Assembly (NCBI GenBank): GCA_017302015.1
Contig: JAFLEE010000008.1
Span: 1 to 64,000, forward strand
Source: Spirochaetota bacterium
GTDB taxonomy: Bacteria > Spirochaetota > UBA12135 > COTS27 > JAFLEE01
Direction: 5' to 3'
Length of the DNA: 64,000 bases
Shown here: positions 26,688 through 35,221 of the stretch, piece by piece
How the letters are laid out: every line of letters starts with the position of its first letter
How positions within the stretch are numbered: position 1 is the stretch's first letter
The notes under the pieces: generated by a model
The model's input: the letters and a program-made list of their open reading frames with translations, nothing else
Told to the model about the DNA's origin: nothing
Databases searched by the model: none
Position numbers and translations under genes: made by a program

Positions 26688-27716
26688 ATGAGTGCAAATA
26701 AGATCAACGTTGGGTCAATCATGGCTCGCGACTTCAAGCATATGAACGACCTCTTCATTGCAGATTGCATCCGGAGAAAGGTTGATCCGGCGGGAACATC
26801 TTCTCTATATGAGAGCTTTGTAGCGTTTGTCAAAACCGAGCCGACCGAAGAAATCAGAGACTACTTTAAAAAACTATATCAGTTAAACCCACCCGATGAC
26901 TTGACATTGCCTGAAGGACAAGATGTGGATGACCTCTGGACAACACTTAGCCTGCGTTTTGCAAAAGAACATCCTTTAGTTAAAAAGTGGCATCTATCCT
27001 ATAGAGCCAAAGAGGCCGACTACCTGAAAGCGTTTCTAGAGAAGAAAATGGACGAGACGCCTTGCCATTATTGTGGCACGAACGAAAAGTCGATCAAACT
27101 TTTAATAGAAACGGGGAAACTCTTTTCCAAAAGACTCCTAACTCGAGGGCGATCGCTAGAGGTCGAACGCAAAGACCCCCTCAAGGGGTATGTAGATGGA
27201 AATCTTGAATGGGCTTGCTACTGGTGCAATAACACGAAGACGGATTCATTTGATGATGCCGATTTCAAAACAATCGGGGATGCGATTGGTCAATTGTTTC
27301 AAAAGAAGTTGGGTGAAATCAATCAACGCCAGTATCTTTTCAAAAGGAGACAATATTGTCCAAATGCAAATTTTGCGGCTTCACAAGTTATGGCCCGTCG
27401 AAGGATCAAAAGCATCCCGATGATGTTCATATCCATCTCGAGACTGGAGCAAATTGCGTCTATTGTGGTTCAACAAGCTACGGCACGTGTCATGACCAGA
27501 GACACCCCGATGGCGTCCATCGCCACGGATCCGATGGAGTTAAGTGTATTTTCTGCGGATCCACAAGCAATGGAACCTGTAGAGACCAGCGCCATCCGGA
27601 AGGGGTACACGAAAAATAGCAAGCCTTATGGACGGTGCATACGATTATTTCGTCGCCCTGCCCAATATTACCCATGCCGCGATTCGCCTTTCTTTCCGAT
27701 CTTCACGGTGATCTAA
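26688..27716 (+). CDS. HNH endonuclease domain protein, second copy
   Basis: The gene starts at the ATG at 26688 (MSANKINVGS), with AAGGAG 7 bases upstream. The formal frame gives 342 residues. It has CHYCG (about 126-130) and then SLEVERKDPLKGYVDGNLE followed by CYWCNNTKTDSF, the same Cys-supported HNH layout as the gene at 20186, with an unrelated N-terminus. The HNH homology ends near 27345. The last roughly 120 codons run out of frame over the Cys/His-repeat gene and are compositionally poor, so the natural C-terminus is uncertain. It is divergent from the deiminase operon. A nuclease role is inferred from the motif. Confidence 0.72.
   Translation: MSANKINVGSIMARDFKHMNDLFIADCIRRKVDPAGTSSLYESFVAFVKTEPTEEIRDYFKKLYQLNPPDDLTLPEGQDVDDLWTTLSLRFAKEHPLVKKWHLSYRAKEADYLKAFLEKKMDETPCHYCGTNEKSIKLLIETGKLFSKRLLTRGRSLEVERKDPLKGYVDGNLEWACYWCNNTKTDSFDDADFKTIGDAIGQLFQKKLGEINQRQYLFKRRQYCPNANFAASQVMARRRIKSIPMMFISISRLEQIASIVVQQATARVMTRDTPMASIATDPMELSVFSADPQAMEPVETSAIRKGYTKNSKPYGRCIRLFRRPAQYYPCRDSPFFPIFTVI
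27356..27619 (+). CDS. small protein of three 30-residue Cys/His repeats (zinc-ribbon-like)
   Basis: The 87-residue protein probably starts at TTG 27356, which has AAGGAGA about 6 bases upstream. It consists of three exact-period repeats whose first Cys are residues 4, 34 and 64. The unit is CxxCGxTSxG, then DQxHP, then VHxH. Two Cys and two or three His per repeat suggest one zinc ion each. I know similar CxYCGS repeat proteins only as hypothetical. It overlaps the formal 3' end of the HNH frame in another frame. The context suggests a nucleic-acid-binding or regulatory partner of the HNH protein. Confidence 0.75.
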   Translation: MSKCKFCGFTSYGPSKDQKHPDDVHIHLETGANCVYCGSTSYGTCHDQRHPDGVHRHGSDGVKCIFCGSTSNGTCRDQRHPEGVHEK

Positions 27717-28225
27717 GCCCTCTGGATCTATGTTTTAGAGAGAAGCCTGATCTGGTCATACTCTGCGGGGATATCTGCCCTAAGAGGGATGTGGTCACGA
27801 CCATACCACTACTCTACGTACACGGCAACCACGACAATCTGGACACCTTAAAAAGGCGTCTTCCAGGGAGGAATATTCATCTTTCGGTTGAAACGATTTT
27901 CGGCGTTCGTATACTCGGAATAGGAGGGGTATTTGATGGCGATGCAAATTATATTCATCAGATAGAAAACCTTACTTCAAGACGGGTCATTGCTCAAACA
28001 ACAAAGAAGTTTGAAAAAGTAGACCTTATCGTATCTCATGAGGCGCCGAAAATGGCCCATCCGCTCGGCGAGATAGAATTAAATTCGTTACATGAGCACT
28101 TCCAGCCCAAACTCTGGATCCATGGCCACCACCACGAGAAAAGGGTATCAATCCACGGTGGTACAAAAATCATCGGGCTGCCGTGGCTCAGGAAGGACGG
28201 GTCATTTGTGATCGTTGACATGTAG
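27674..28225 (+). CDS. calcineurin-like metallophosphoesterase
   Basis: The protein is 183 residues from the ATG at 27674 (MPRFAFLSDLHGD); the frame opens at 27635. The five metallophosphoesterase blocks are present: SDLHGD, LCGDIC, VHGNHDN, VSHEAP and HGHHHE. This fold uses two metal ions to hydrolyse phosphomono- or diesters. The spacing between the second and third blocks is short, giving a minimal enzyme with no extra domain. It follows the Cys/His-repeat gene by 54 bp and is probably co-transcribed. The substrate is unknown; a nucleotide or RNA-end substrate would suit the neighbours but is not shown. Confidence 0.85.
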   Translation: MPRFAFLSDLHGDLSPLDLCFREKPDLVILCGDICPKRDVVTTIPLLYVHGNHDNLDTLKRRLPGRNIHLSVETIFGVRILGIGGVFDGDANYIHQIENLTSRRVIAQTTKKFEKVDLIVSHEAPKMAHPLGEIELNSLHEHFQPKLWIHGHHHEKRVSIHGGTKIIGLPWLRKDGSFVIVDM

Positions 28226-28513
28226 CCACTCAACACAAAATTTAAGGCCCAACCCCAACAACGCCTGCCACATTCTGTCTCTGCCTTCCTTCAGACAAAA
28301 TACTTCCAATAAAGCCTCCGTGGTTAATATATTATTAATACAGAATTACTTATTCAAATATTAATTTGTTAAGACTTAAAATACTTTAACAGGGAAGTCT
28401 TAGACAGATTTTGTCTTCTAAACGTCATAAAATCTCCTTGCATCTAATTCAATGAACCGGAAAATTTAGTTTCAGATAGAGGCAGTCAGACAACCAAAGG
28501 AGGTTACGGGAGT
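28226..28513. other. AT-rich intergenic region upstream of the AAA ATPase gene
   Basis: No gene is seen. The region is AT-rich, contains TTAATATATTATTAATA near 28325-28342 (a short palindromic stretch) and ends with AAAGGAGG about 12 bases before the ATG at 28514. A promoter here is likely, but its boxes cannot be chosen confidently. Confidence 0.4.
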
Positions 28514-29605
28514 ATGAAACCAAAACTGCGCGAGGCATTTACCGAATACGGGAGTTTTAACTTAGATTTATACTTTGCCATCACTTACAACTCCCTAGGG
28601 TCGGATATAATCTCAAATTTTCCTATTAGGCGATCCAAAAATATTATTAGATCGTTTTTATCTGATATTGATTTCGATAAATTTCACTTTGAAACTATTT
28701 ATAAAACATGGAATACAAAAGATGAAAAATCCGAATCCATAGAGAATGATTTGGCTATCGGAACCGTCTATAGAAGCAGCAAGCGGAAATGCGTCGTCCA
28801 TGTTCATTTCGGCGAAACAGAGGTTTCGATCAGATTTGTTTATGACACCAATGACATAGAAGCCGAAAAGTGGGTCTTGGAAACGAACCATAGCCTTAGA
28901 AGGAAATATGGGGAAGAGGCCTCTCCGGTATTCAAGGTGCTATCCATGGAGGGTGAGTCATTCTCAACAAATGACGTCAAGACCGAAGATTTCAGCACAA
29001 TCGGTATTTCCGACAATTACAATGATGATTTTCTTGAAATCAATGAGTTAATTGTCAATTCAATTACAAATGCCGAATCGGGTGTCATTCTTTTGCACGG
29101 AGAAGCCGGCACGGGCAAGACCACTTATATAAAGCATTTGATCGCAAAATTCAAAGACACCGAATTTATCTTTGTTCAAAATGAATACATTAAAAACCTT
29201 TTAAGCCCTGCATTCATACCTTATCTACTAAAACATCGGAACTCAGTTTTGATCATCGAGGACGCAGAAAAGGAAGTCAGGTCACGGGATGCCGAGACTG
29301 AAGACTCCGTCGTTTCAACACTCCTTCAAATCGCTGACGGTTTATTCAGCGATTATTTATGCATTAAAATACTATGCACATTTAATGCAGACATCAGCAA
29401 TATCGACAAAGCCCTCTTGAGAAAGGGACGGGTAATTGCGAATTATAAATTTGAACCACTCACAAGCGAAAAAGCCCATTGCCTTTCCACGAAACTTGGG
29501 GCCCCCCACCTGTCAGGCTCTCTGACCCTTGCAAACATATATGGGTTTAGGAAAAAGAATTTCAACTCAACGCCTAATTTACCGCTAGGATTTGGGAAAA
29601 GGTAA
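28514..29605 (+). CDS. AAA ATPase of the DUF5925-associated type
   Basis: The protein is 363 residues. The N-terminal 165 residues are acidic and unrecognised. Walker A is GEAGTGKT (196-203), Walker B is SVLIIEDAE (about 240), CTFNADIS is a sensor-1-like Asn segment, and LLRKGRVIANYKF matches the arginine-finger/sensor region of BCS1- and proteasomal-like AAA proteins. The end (LTLANIYGFRKKNF) resembles the C-terminus of the DUF5925 AAA family, so the gene seems complete. There is no membrane segment. It lies alone after a 288-bp gap, in low-GC DNA. Its partner and role are unknown. Confidence 0.75.
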   Translation: MKPKLREAFTEYGSFNLDLYFAITYNSLGSDIISNFPIRRSKNIIRSFLSDIDFDKFHFETIYKTWNTKDEKSESIENDLAIGTVYRSSKRKCVVHVHFGETEVSIRFVYDTNDIEAEKWVLETNHSLRRKYGEEASPVFKVLSMEGESFSTNDVKTEDFSTIGISDNYNDDFLEINELIVNSITNAESGVILLHGEAGTGKTTYIKHLIAKFKDTEFIFVQNEYIKNLLSPAFIPYLLKHRNSVLIIEDAEKEVRSRDAETEDSVVSTLLQIADGLFSDYLCIKILCTFNADISNIDKALLRKGRVIANYKFEPLTSEKAHCLSTKLGAPHLSGSLTLANIYGFRKKNFNSTPNLPLGFGKR

Positions 29606-30078
29606 GTTTCATCCATGCCCTTATGAATGACGAAACGAATCTCCCCGATTAATATAAACTGAAATCTAACATTATACTTAATTGGAAATTTTCGAACTAT
29701 TTAGTATTCACCAGTGATCACAACTTAATGAAAGGGCCGATTCCCCGGCCTATTCACCCTCAGAGATGACTCCACCCATCTCGCGCCAATTTCTCGCCCC
29801 GCACCCGCAGCATACCGGAGGTCTAGCAGACGTTTCACCCTGCCATGACTCGGCCTCCCCCGCTTAACCCGAGGAGGCCCACGTACCCCTACCCCCCACG
29901 ATGCCTCCCCGGAGCCTCCCCGAACAGCGCTTTATACTGCCGGTAAAAAGTCGCAATACTCGCGCACCCGAATCGCGCCGCTGGTGATGACGATGATCAT
30001 AGCGGTTCAATTTTTTAGAAACCGGATGCATATCCTTCAGTGGGTGTTAATCACATGCGAAATGATTCTTGCAGGATT
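29606..30078. other. junction between the low-GC island and the GC-rich chromosome
   Basis: Sequence 29606-29735 is AT-rich like the island; from about 29740 it becomes GC-rich. The only coding-like content is the AraC relic at 29889-29993. Confidence 0.5.
29889..29993 (-). pseudogene. relic of the C-terminal helix-turn-helix of an AraC regulator
   Basis: A 34-codon minus-strand stretch ending in TAG reads RFGCASIATFYRQYKALFG followed by EAPGRHRGG. That is the second DNA-binding helix and end of an AraC/XylS domain. The frame closes with a TGA just upstream, and no N-terminal part is found in the following sequence. It sits at the GC transition. Confidence 0.7.
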
Positions 30079-31701
30079 TTATCTGATCTGGCGCTGGGAA
30101 CGGAGGCTTGAATAATTGATCCCGCAGGTGGAAACCCGGAAGATGTCGAAGTAGCGATAATTGGTTCCCGCGACCTGGAGAAACATCATGGAATAGGTTT
30201 CTTCCCGCCCATCCCACAAGCCCGAAATGGCGGAGAATATTTTCGGTGCGCAACCACTCACGAAAGGGAACAGCCCCTCCGGAGGGGGGGCTTCTTCACA
30301 GGACTCTCGGGTATTCTGGAACTCGTCTAGCGCAACGCCATCTTGGCTTTCCCTTCTCATGGGATCGTCGACAAAATAGACATCGTTCAGAAGGGGTTTC
30401 AAGTTCGTACCTTGAATCGCCGGGCGACACACCACGTAGGGTGCCGCGTCTCGTCTTGCAAGGTAAAACGCCGCGTTGGTGCTTTGGCCTTCATTCGTGA
30501 CCAGAAAAAGCTGCGCGTGCCCAAGATCAAACTCGAACACGGCGGTCGATTTCTTCCGTGGCTCGAACCAAGTCAAATCGGAAGGACCTACGGACCTGGG
30601 CGTCCGCCAAAACCCCACCTTGGTGAATGCCATTTGGCTGTAACGCTGAAAATGGCGCCACGCATTAGACGGCGCGAAAACGCTCTCCGCCAGCCCGGAA
30701 ATTCGGCCAAACTCTCCGTAACGCTCATGGTCCGGCATGGGTTTCAGGGGAGGAATTTTAAATTTGGCGAGAGACCACGGAACTTGGTTCGTCACGGGGG
30801 GCGCAAGAACCTGCACATCCACATCCCTTGACTGGAGCAACTGGACGCGACGGAAATACGAATCGACGCTCGGGGCTTCCCAGATCGAGGACGCATAGAT
30901 GAAATCGCCACCCATAGCGAGATTTTTCAAGAAGAAGGAGCCGATCTCTTCCACCAGGACTCCCCGCCCTCCGGACTTGGAGAAGAGCAGGGTTTTGTCC
31001 GCCAAAAGATGCCCGAATCCGACGGCCCCCACGACGATCCGGAGGACCTCGCGGTCGTCGACCTTTTTTCCCGACAACAAGGCCACATAATTCCTTTTCG
31101 CGTGGCAATCCCCGCGCGCGAGCCTCGCTCGCAGCATCGGGAAGAGTTCCGCGCGGACATACGCGGCGCAACCGCCTTCCGCATCGAGGTCGAGCCAAAA
31201 AGCCATCGAAGGCCCCAACGGCACCCATTCCTTCCCGCAAAGCGGATCGGTCAACTCGCGTCGCGCCTCCTCGTGCTCCAGGAGGCGCAACACCACCATC
31301 ATCGAATGCTGGTAGATCGCAAGATCGGTGCGGATTTTATCCTGGTGGGGTGAAGCGCTTTTCTGAAAGCAGGTCTCTTTCAGCAGAGATGGGCGACCCC
31401 CGCCACGCAAACGGGTCCAGACCATGTTCGATTCGGAATCCCTTCGAACGCCCATTTCGAGTTGGAACAGGCCCGTGTTACTGCGCACCGCGGCGCCTTC
31501 GAGAACCTGCTTGAAGAGGTCACCGGGTTCGATAAAAGTAATTCCGTATTCTTTCAAAATGCGGCAGACGCAGCGTGTGGCCGCATGGTACTCCTGGTGG
31601 GCCTCCACATGGCCATTCACACCGGGGAAGATCAGCGTACTCGCGGGAAACGAGGATTGGCCGAGGAGGATCCATCCGACGAGGAAACGAAGGGCGTGCA
31701 C
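30079..31701 (-). CDS. secreted protein of unknown function
   Basis: I choose the GTG at 31701, giving about 540 residues that begin HALRFLVGWILLGQSSFPAS, a convincing signal peptide; the frame opens at 31794 with a longer, proline-rich leader. No domain is recognised. After the signal the protein is of mixed composition, with several Cys residues that could form disulfides in the periplasm. SGDR- or SGNH-like motifs were looked for and not found. NVNGHVEAHQEYHAA-type text near the start and SFFLKNLAMGGDFIYASSIWE in the middle may be family-specific. It is a single gene divergent from the beta-lactamase-like gene, in GC-rich chromosomal DNA. Confidence 0.6.
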   Translation of the reverse strand: MHALRFLVGWILLGQSSFPASTLIFPGVNGHVEAHQEYHAATRCVCRILKEYGITFIEPGDLFKQVLEGAAVRSNTGLFQLEMGVRRDSESNMVWTRLRGGGRPSLLKETCFQKSASPHQDKIRTDLAIYQHSMMVVLRLLEHEEARRELTDPLCGKEWVPLGPSMAFWLDLDAEGGCAAYVRAELFPMLRARLARGDCHAKRNYVALLSGKKVDDREVLRIVVGAVGFGHLLADKTLLFSKSGGRGVLVEEIGSFFLKNLAMGGDFIYASSIWEAPSVDSYFRRVQLLQSRDVDVQVLAPPVTNQVPWSLAKFKIPPLKPMPDHERYGEFGRISGLAESVFAPSNAWRHFQRYSQMAFTKVGFWRTPRSVGPSDLTWFEPRKKSTAVFEFDLGHAQLFLVTNEGQSTNAAFYLARRDAAPYVVCRPAIQGTNLKPLLNDVYFVDDPMRRESQDGVALDEFQNTRESCEEAPPPEGLFPFVSGCAPKIFSAISGLWDGREETYSMMFLQVAGTNYRYFDIFRVSTCGINYSSLRSQRQIR

Positions 31702-32087
31702 AGCGATACGCGAGTACCCGCCGCCAAAGCACCCCGGGGCCGGGAATGGGGCATCTCGCAGTCGCCCCGGGGCGGCCTCCACGGGTTGCTTCACGACCTA
31801 TCCCTTCACTTCTTCAAATCCGGCTCAAAATAATTTTATCGATATTCGGGAAGGAGGGATAGGCGCATGCTTTTTGGTTCACAGAGGAAGTTTACTTGAA
31901 GCCCACCCAATTTTCAAATCGCCCTTCGCTGACGCTATCCTTTTTTTCATTTTGTCGCGTTTGATTGACGATTTTTGCGTATTCTAAATTTTTCTTTCGT
32001 TCCAATCGTAATCCTCTTTGCATTACGAACCATAGCGGTCCGTGCACGATACAATCTCCCCCTTCTGATTTGAACACCGGAGTACCC

Positions 32088-34334
32088 ATGCCCGCGCCAT
32101 ATGCCGCCCTTTTGGTTCTTTTCTGTTCTCTCCTCGCCGCCCCGAATCCATCGGCGAGCCTTGTTCCGGTCAATGAGGTGAGTAACCGGGTTCTCCGCTC
32201 ATGGGTGCTTCTGGGGCAATTTCCCAATGCCGCGGTGACCCAAGGGCGCGGGGAAGACGGCGCCACCCGCCAGGGCCTGGGCCAGGATTTCCTCGCCTCT
32301 CTGGGAGGAGAGGCCAACGCCGTGCTCACCGAGCAGACTACCGTGCCCTATACCGACGCCCAGGGAAAATCGGCCCTTGCCCGCGCCGTGCGATGGGAGG
32401 CAGAAGGCGCCTTGGTCGACTTCATCAAGGCGCTCAAGGGCGAAGACGCCCGCGTCGCCTACGCCTATTGCCACCTGCACAGCCCGCGGGCCCAGAAAGT
32501 CGGCGTGCGCTTCGGCTCCGACGATTCGGCCAAGGTCTGGATCAACGGCCGTCTGGTGCACAAGATCTGGACCGAGGGGCGCGGCGTGCGCCCCGGCGAG
32601 GATACTTTCAGCGCCGAACTCAAGGCGGGCCCGAACACCCTACTCGTCAAGGTCGAGAATAATTGGGGGGGCTGGGGCTTTCATCTCGAGGTGCTCGACG
32701 CCAAATCCGCCGCCGCTGCCACCGCGCTGTCGCGCCAGCGCGAAGCCGTGTCGCTCCTGCAAGACGCCGAATTGCGGCCCCGGGGCAAATATGAGTTCCT
32801 TTTCCGGCCGGGGCCCTTCCCCCAATTGGAGTTCAAGGAGGCGGCCCGACTCGAATCCCTTGCGGGCAAAATGACGCTTTCGGTGCGCTGGTTCGATTCG
32901 GAGTGCCGCGAGGTCAAGGTGGCGGAAAAGCCGGGCCGCTACGGCGCCTACGCGGAGGCGCGCACCACCAATGGCCTGCTCATCCGCCGCGCCCTCACCT
33001 TTAATTGCGCGCCCCGCGGCTGGACGCCCTGGTGGGACCGCCATCAGGCGCGCCTCGAGCGTTTCCCCAACGCCCCGATCGATCCCCTGGTCTTCGAGGC
33101 CCACCGCGACGTGGTGGCGACTTGGGCCGGCTCCTGGTTCGTGGAACGGCTTTCTTGCGAACCCGATGGGGCGGTTCTTCTCGCCCACCTCAGTGAAGCG
33201 CGGCCCGCAGGTCGCATCCCCAATGAGCGCGACCCCTGGGCCGCGAACTCGGATTACCATGCGCGCCTCAAGTACGCCGTCCTCGGTCGACCGGTCGATG
33301 CCGCCCGCCTACCGGCGCCTCCCCAACCCCAATCGCCAGCGGCCCCCGTGCTTCGCCCAGGCGGCGAGGCCGAGGCCGGCCTGAAGCCGGGCACCGTGGC
33401 GCGCATCGCCGCCGCCTGCCGCTCCTGGGCCGAGGAGGGCCGCGTGCCCTTCGTGACCCTGGTGGCGCGCCGGGGCGTAGTGGTCTACCACGAGGCCCTC
33501 GGCACCAACGCCTTTGGCCCCTACACCCTGGAGACCGCCTGCCCGGTGGCCTCCATCACCAAGGCGGTCACCGCCACCTTGGTGGCGCGCTATGTCGACC
33601 AGGGTCTTCTCAAACTCGACGAGCCGGTGGGAAAGTACCTACCAGATTTTCCCGTCACGGGCCCCAAGGCCATCACGCTTCGCCACGCCCTCTCCCACAC
33701 CACGGGTTACGAGGGGAACCAGGGCTGGGGCGGGGTCGACCAACCCTGGTTCGATAATAGCGCGAGCCTGCTGCTGCCCTTCTTGAACCCGGGCCAAGCC
33801 TTCCTCTACAACGGCAAGGGGTTCTCCCTAACCGGCAAGGTGCTGGAGCTGGCCGGGGCGCTCTCGGTGGAATCCCAGTTCCGCCGCTGCCTGTTCGAGC
33901 CCCTGGGGATCGTCCACGCCCGGGTGGGCGATCTTGGCGGCAGCGGCCAATTCCGCGCGGGCGAACTCGCCGTGCTCGCCCAACTCTGGTTGAACCGGGG
34001 CGCCTACGGCGCGCTGCGCTATTTCAGCGAGACGACCTGGAAGGCCTTGCTTCCCAGCGACCTTTCCAACCACTTTCCCGCGGTCCGCAACGCGGAATAC
34101 GGCATCGGGCTGAGCCCCATGCGCTTGACGAACCGCGAGTCGACGGCGACCCGACCCTGGCTGCTCTCACCGCAAACTTACGGCCATGGCTCGGCCACCG
34201 CCTCCATATTCCGTATCGATCCCGAGAACGAAGTCATCGCCGTGCAGGTCCGCAACACCAAGGGCGACCCCAAAGTCTATGATCGCCACCTCGAGGCCTT
34301 CCTTCGGGCCATCGACGAGGGCCTGCCGCGCTAA
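32088..34334 (+). CDS. secreted serine beta-lactamase-like hydrolase with N-terminal accessory domain
   Basis: The protein is 748 residues from the ATG at 32088, starting with a signal peptide (PAPYAALLVLFCSLLAAP). Residues about 60-440 form an accessory part, including a jelly-roll-like stretch (AKVWINGRLVHKIW) as found before sugar hydrolases. Residues about 445-748 are a class C beta-lactamase/DD-peptidase fold: SITK (S489, K492), FLYNGKGFSL in place of the usual YxN site, and YGHGSATASIF for the third motif. Such proteins hydrolyse esters, amides or D-amino-acid peptides rather than beta-lactams in most polysaccharide loci. An esterase acting on decorated glycans is a reasonable inference. 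The YNG sequence departs from the usual YSN. Confidence 0.82.
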   Translation: MPAPYAALLVLFCSLLAAPNPSASLVPVNEVSNRVLRSWVLLGQFPNAAVTQGRGEDGATRQGLGQDFLASLGGEANAVLTEQTTVPYTDAQGKSALARAVRWEAEGALVDFIKALKGEDARVAYAYCHLHSPRAQKVGVRFGSDDSAKVWINGRLVHKIWTEGRGVRPGEDTFSAELKAGPNTLLVKVENNWGGWGFHLEVLDAKSAAAATALSRQREAVSLLQDAELRPRGKYEFLFRPGPFPQLEFKEAARLESLAGKMTLSVRWFDSECREVKVAEKPGRYGAYAEARTTNGLLIRRALTFNCAPRGWTPWWDRHQARLERFPNAPIDPLVFEAHRDVVATWAGSWFVERLSCEPDGAVLLAHLSEARPAGRIPNERDPWAANSDYHARLKYAVLGRPVDAARLPAPPQPQSPAAPVLRPGGEAEAGLKPGTVARIAAACRSWAEEGRVPFVTLVARRGVVVYHEALGTNAFGPYTLETACPVASITKAVTATLVARYVDQGLLKLDEPVGKYLPDFPVTGPKAITLRHALSHTTGYEGNQGWGGVDQPWFDNSASLLLPFLNPGQAFLYNGKGFSLTGKVLELAGALSVESQFRRCLFEPLGIVHARVGDLGGSGQFRAGELAVLAQLWLNRGAYGALRYFSETTWKALLPSDLSNHFPAVRNAEYGIGLSPMRLTNRESTATRPWLLSPQTYGHGSATASIFRIDPENEVIAVQVRNTKGDPKVYDRHLEAFLRAIDEGLPR

Positions 34335-34617
34335 CAGGATCGACTGGCCCGCGTCCCGAGATTCCTTGAGAACCCGGCGCTGTTTACGGTGTTCGATTGG
34401 GGCGGGATGGACTCACGGGGAGCTTCGAGTCAGCGAGGGGTGCGCACTGATGCCCGTGATCATAGAGATGGAGGGCAAGTAGATGATCCGACCCATGCCT
34501 CCGCCCGAAAACTCTCCACGCGGGTGAGTTGAGGATCTCGATCGATCCGTTTTGACGGTGCCTTAACATGCGCAGATGCGCCTCCGCCTCCATCCGCACG
34601 ACCGCGAAATAACGGGG

Positions 34618-35028
34618 ATGCCGTTAAAGGTAAAATCAAGCATGCGCTTCTTCAGCCTCCTCCCCGCCTTCATCAGCCTCGGCGCCCTGATCACCGGGGC
34701 CGGCATGATCCTCTCGCCCAACGGAAGCCTCCTCGGCTTCCCCCTGGAAATGCTTCGGGGGTCGCCTTTCAAGACTTTCCTACTCCCCGGGGTCATCCTC
34801 TTTACCGTCAATGGCCTCGGGCAAGCGGCCGTCGCCTGGCTCACCCTTCGGCGACATGCTTTAAGCGGTACGGCGATGCAAGTCGCCGGGCTTTCCCTCG
34901 CCATCTGGATATTCGTTCAGGTGAGCATGATCGGCGGCGGGCATTGGCTCCAGAATGCCTACTTTGTGTTTGCTTTGCTTGAGATCATTTCTGGGTGGGT
35001 GCTTCTGACGCGTGGCCGAAGTCGCTGA
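34618..35028 (+). CDS. small integral membrane protein
   Basis: The protein is about 136 residues from the ATG at 34618. Four hydrophobic helices are visible: FFSLLPAFISLGALITGAG, FLLPGVILFTVNGLGQAAV, MQVAGLSLAIWIFVQVSMI and AYFVFALLEIISGWVLL. The family is not recognised; the layout resembles small DoxX-like or DUF4345-type proteins, without a diagnostic motif. It stands alone between the hydrolase and the GH16 gene. The start could also be 34642. Confidence 0.6.
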   Translation: MPLKVKSSMRFFSLLPAFISLGALITGAGMILSPNGSLLGFPLEMLRGSPFKTFLLPGVILFTVNGLGQAAVAWLTLRRHALSGTAMQVAGLSLAIWIFVQVSMIGGGHWLQNAYFVFALLEIISGWVLLTRGRSR

Positions 35029-35221
35029 ATCATTCTCTTGCGGTCTGGCAAGGGAATCGCAACGCCGAAACCATCGCCAATATCGCCGAGATCGGACTGG
35101 GGGGTCTGAACTGGTTAGAGTCAGCGAGTGGAGAATTCGGCCTTCCGGTGCCGTTAGGGGGAAGGATCTTTGACGATCCCCCCGTACCAATCACAGTAAA
35201 ATCTCCCGATAGGAGTTCACT

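Noticed and set aside
27356-27619. 90-bp periodic DNA repeats as a CRISPR or satellite
   Set aside because: The period is in frame, encodes conserved Cys and His residues, and has a start and ribosome-binding site, so it is a protein repeat.
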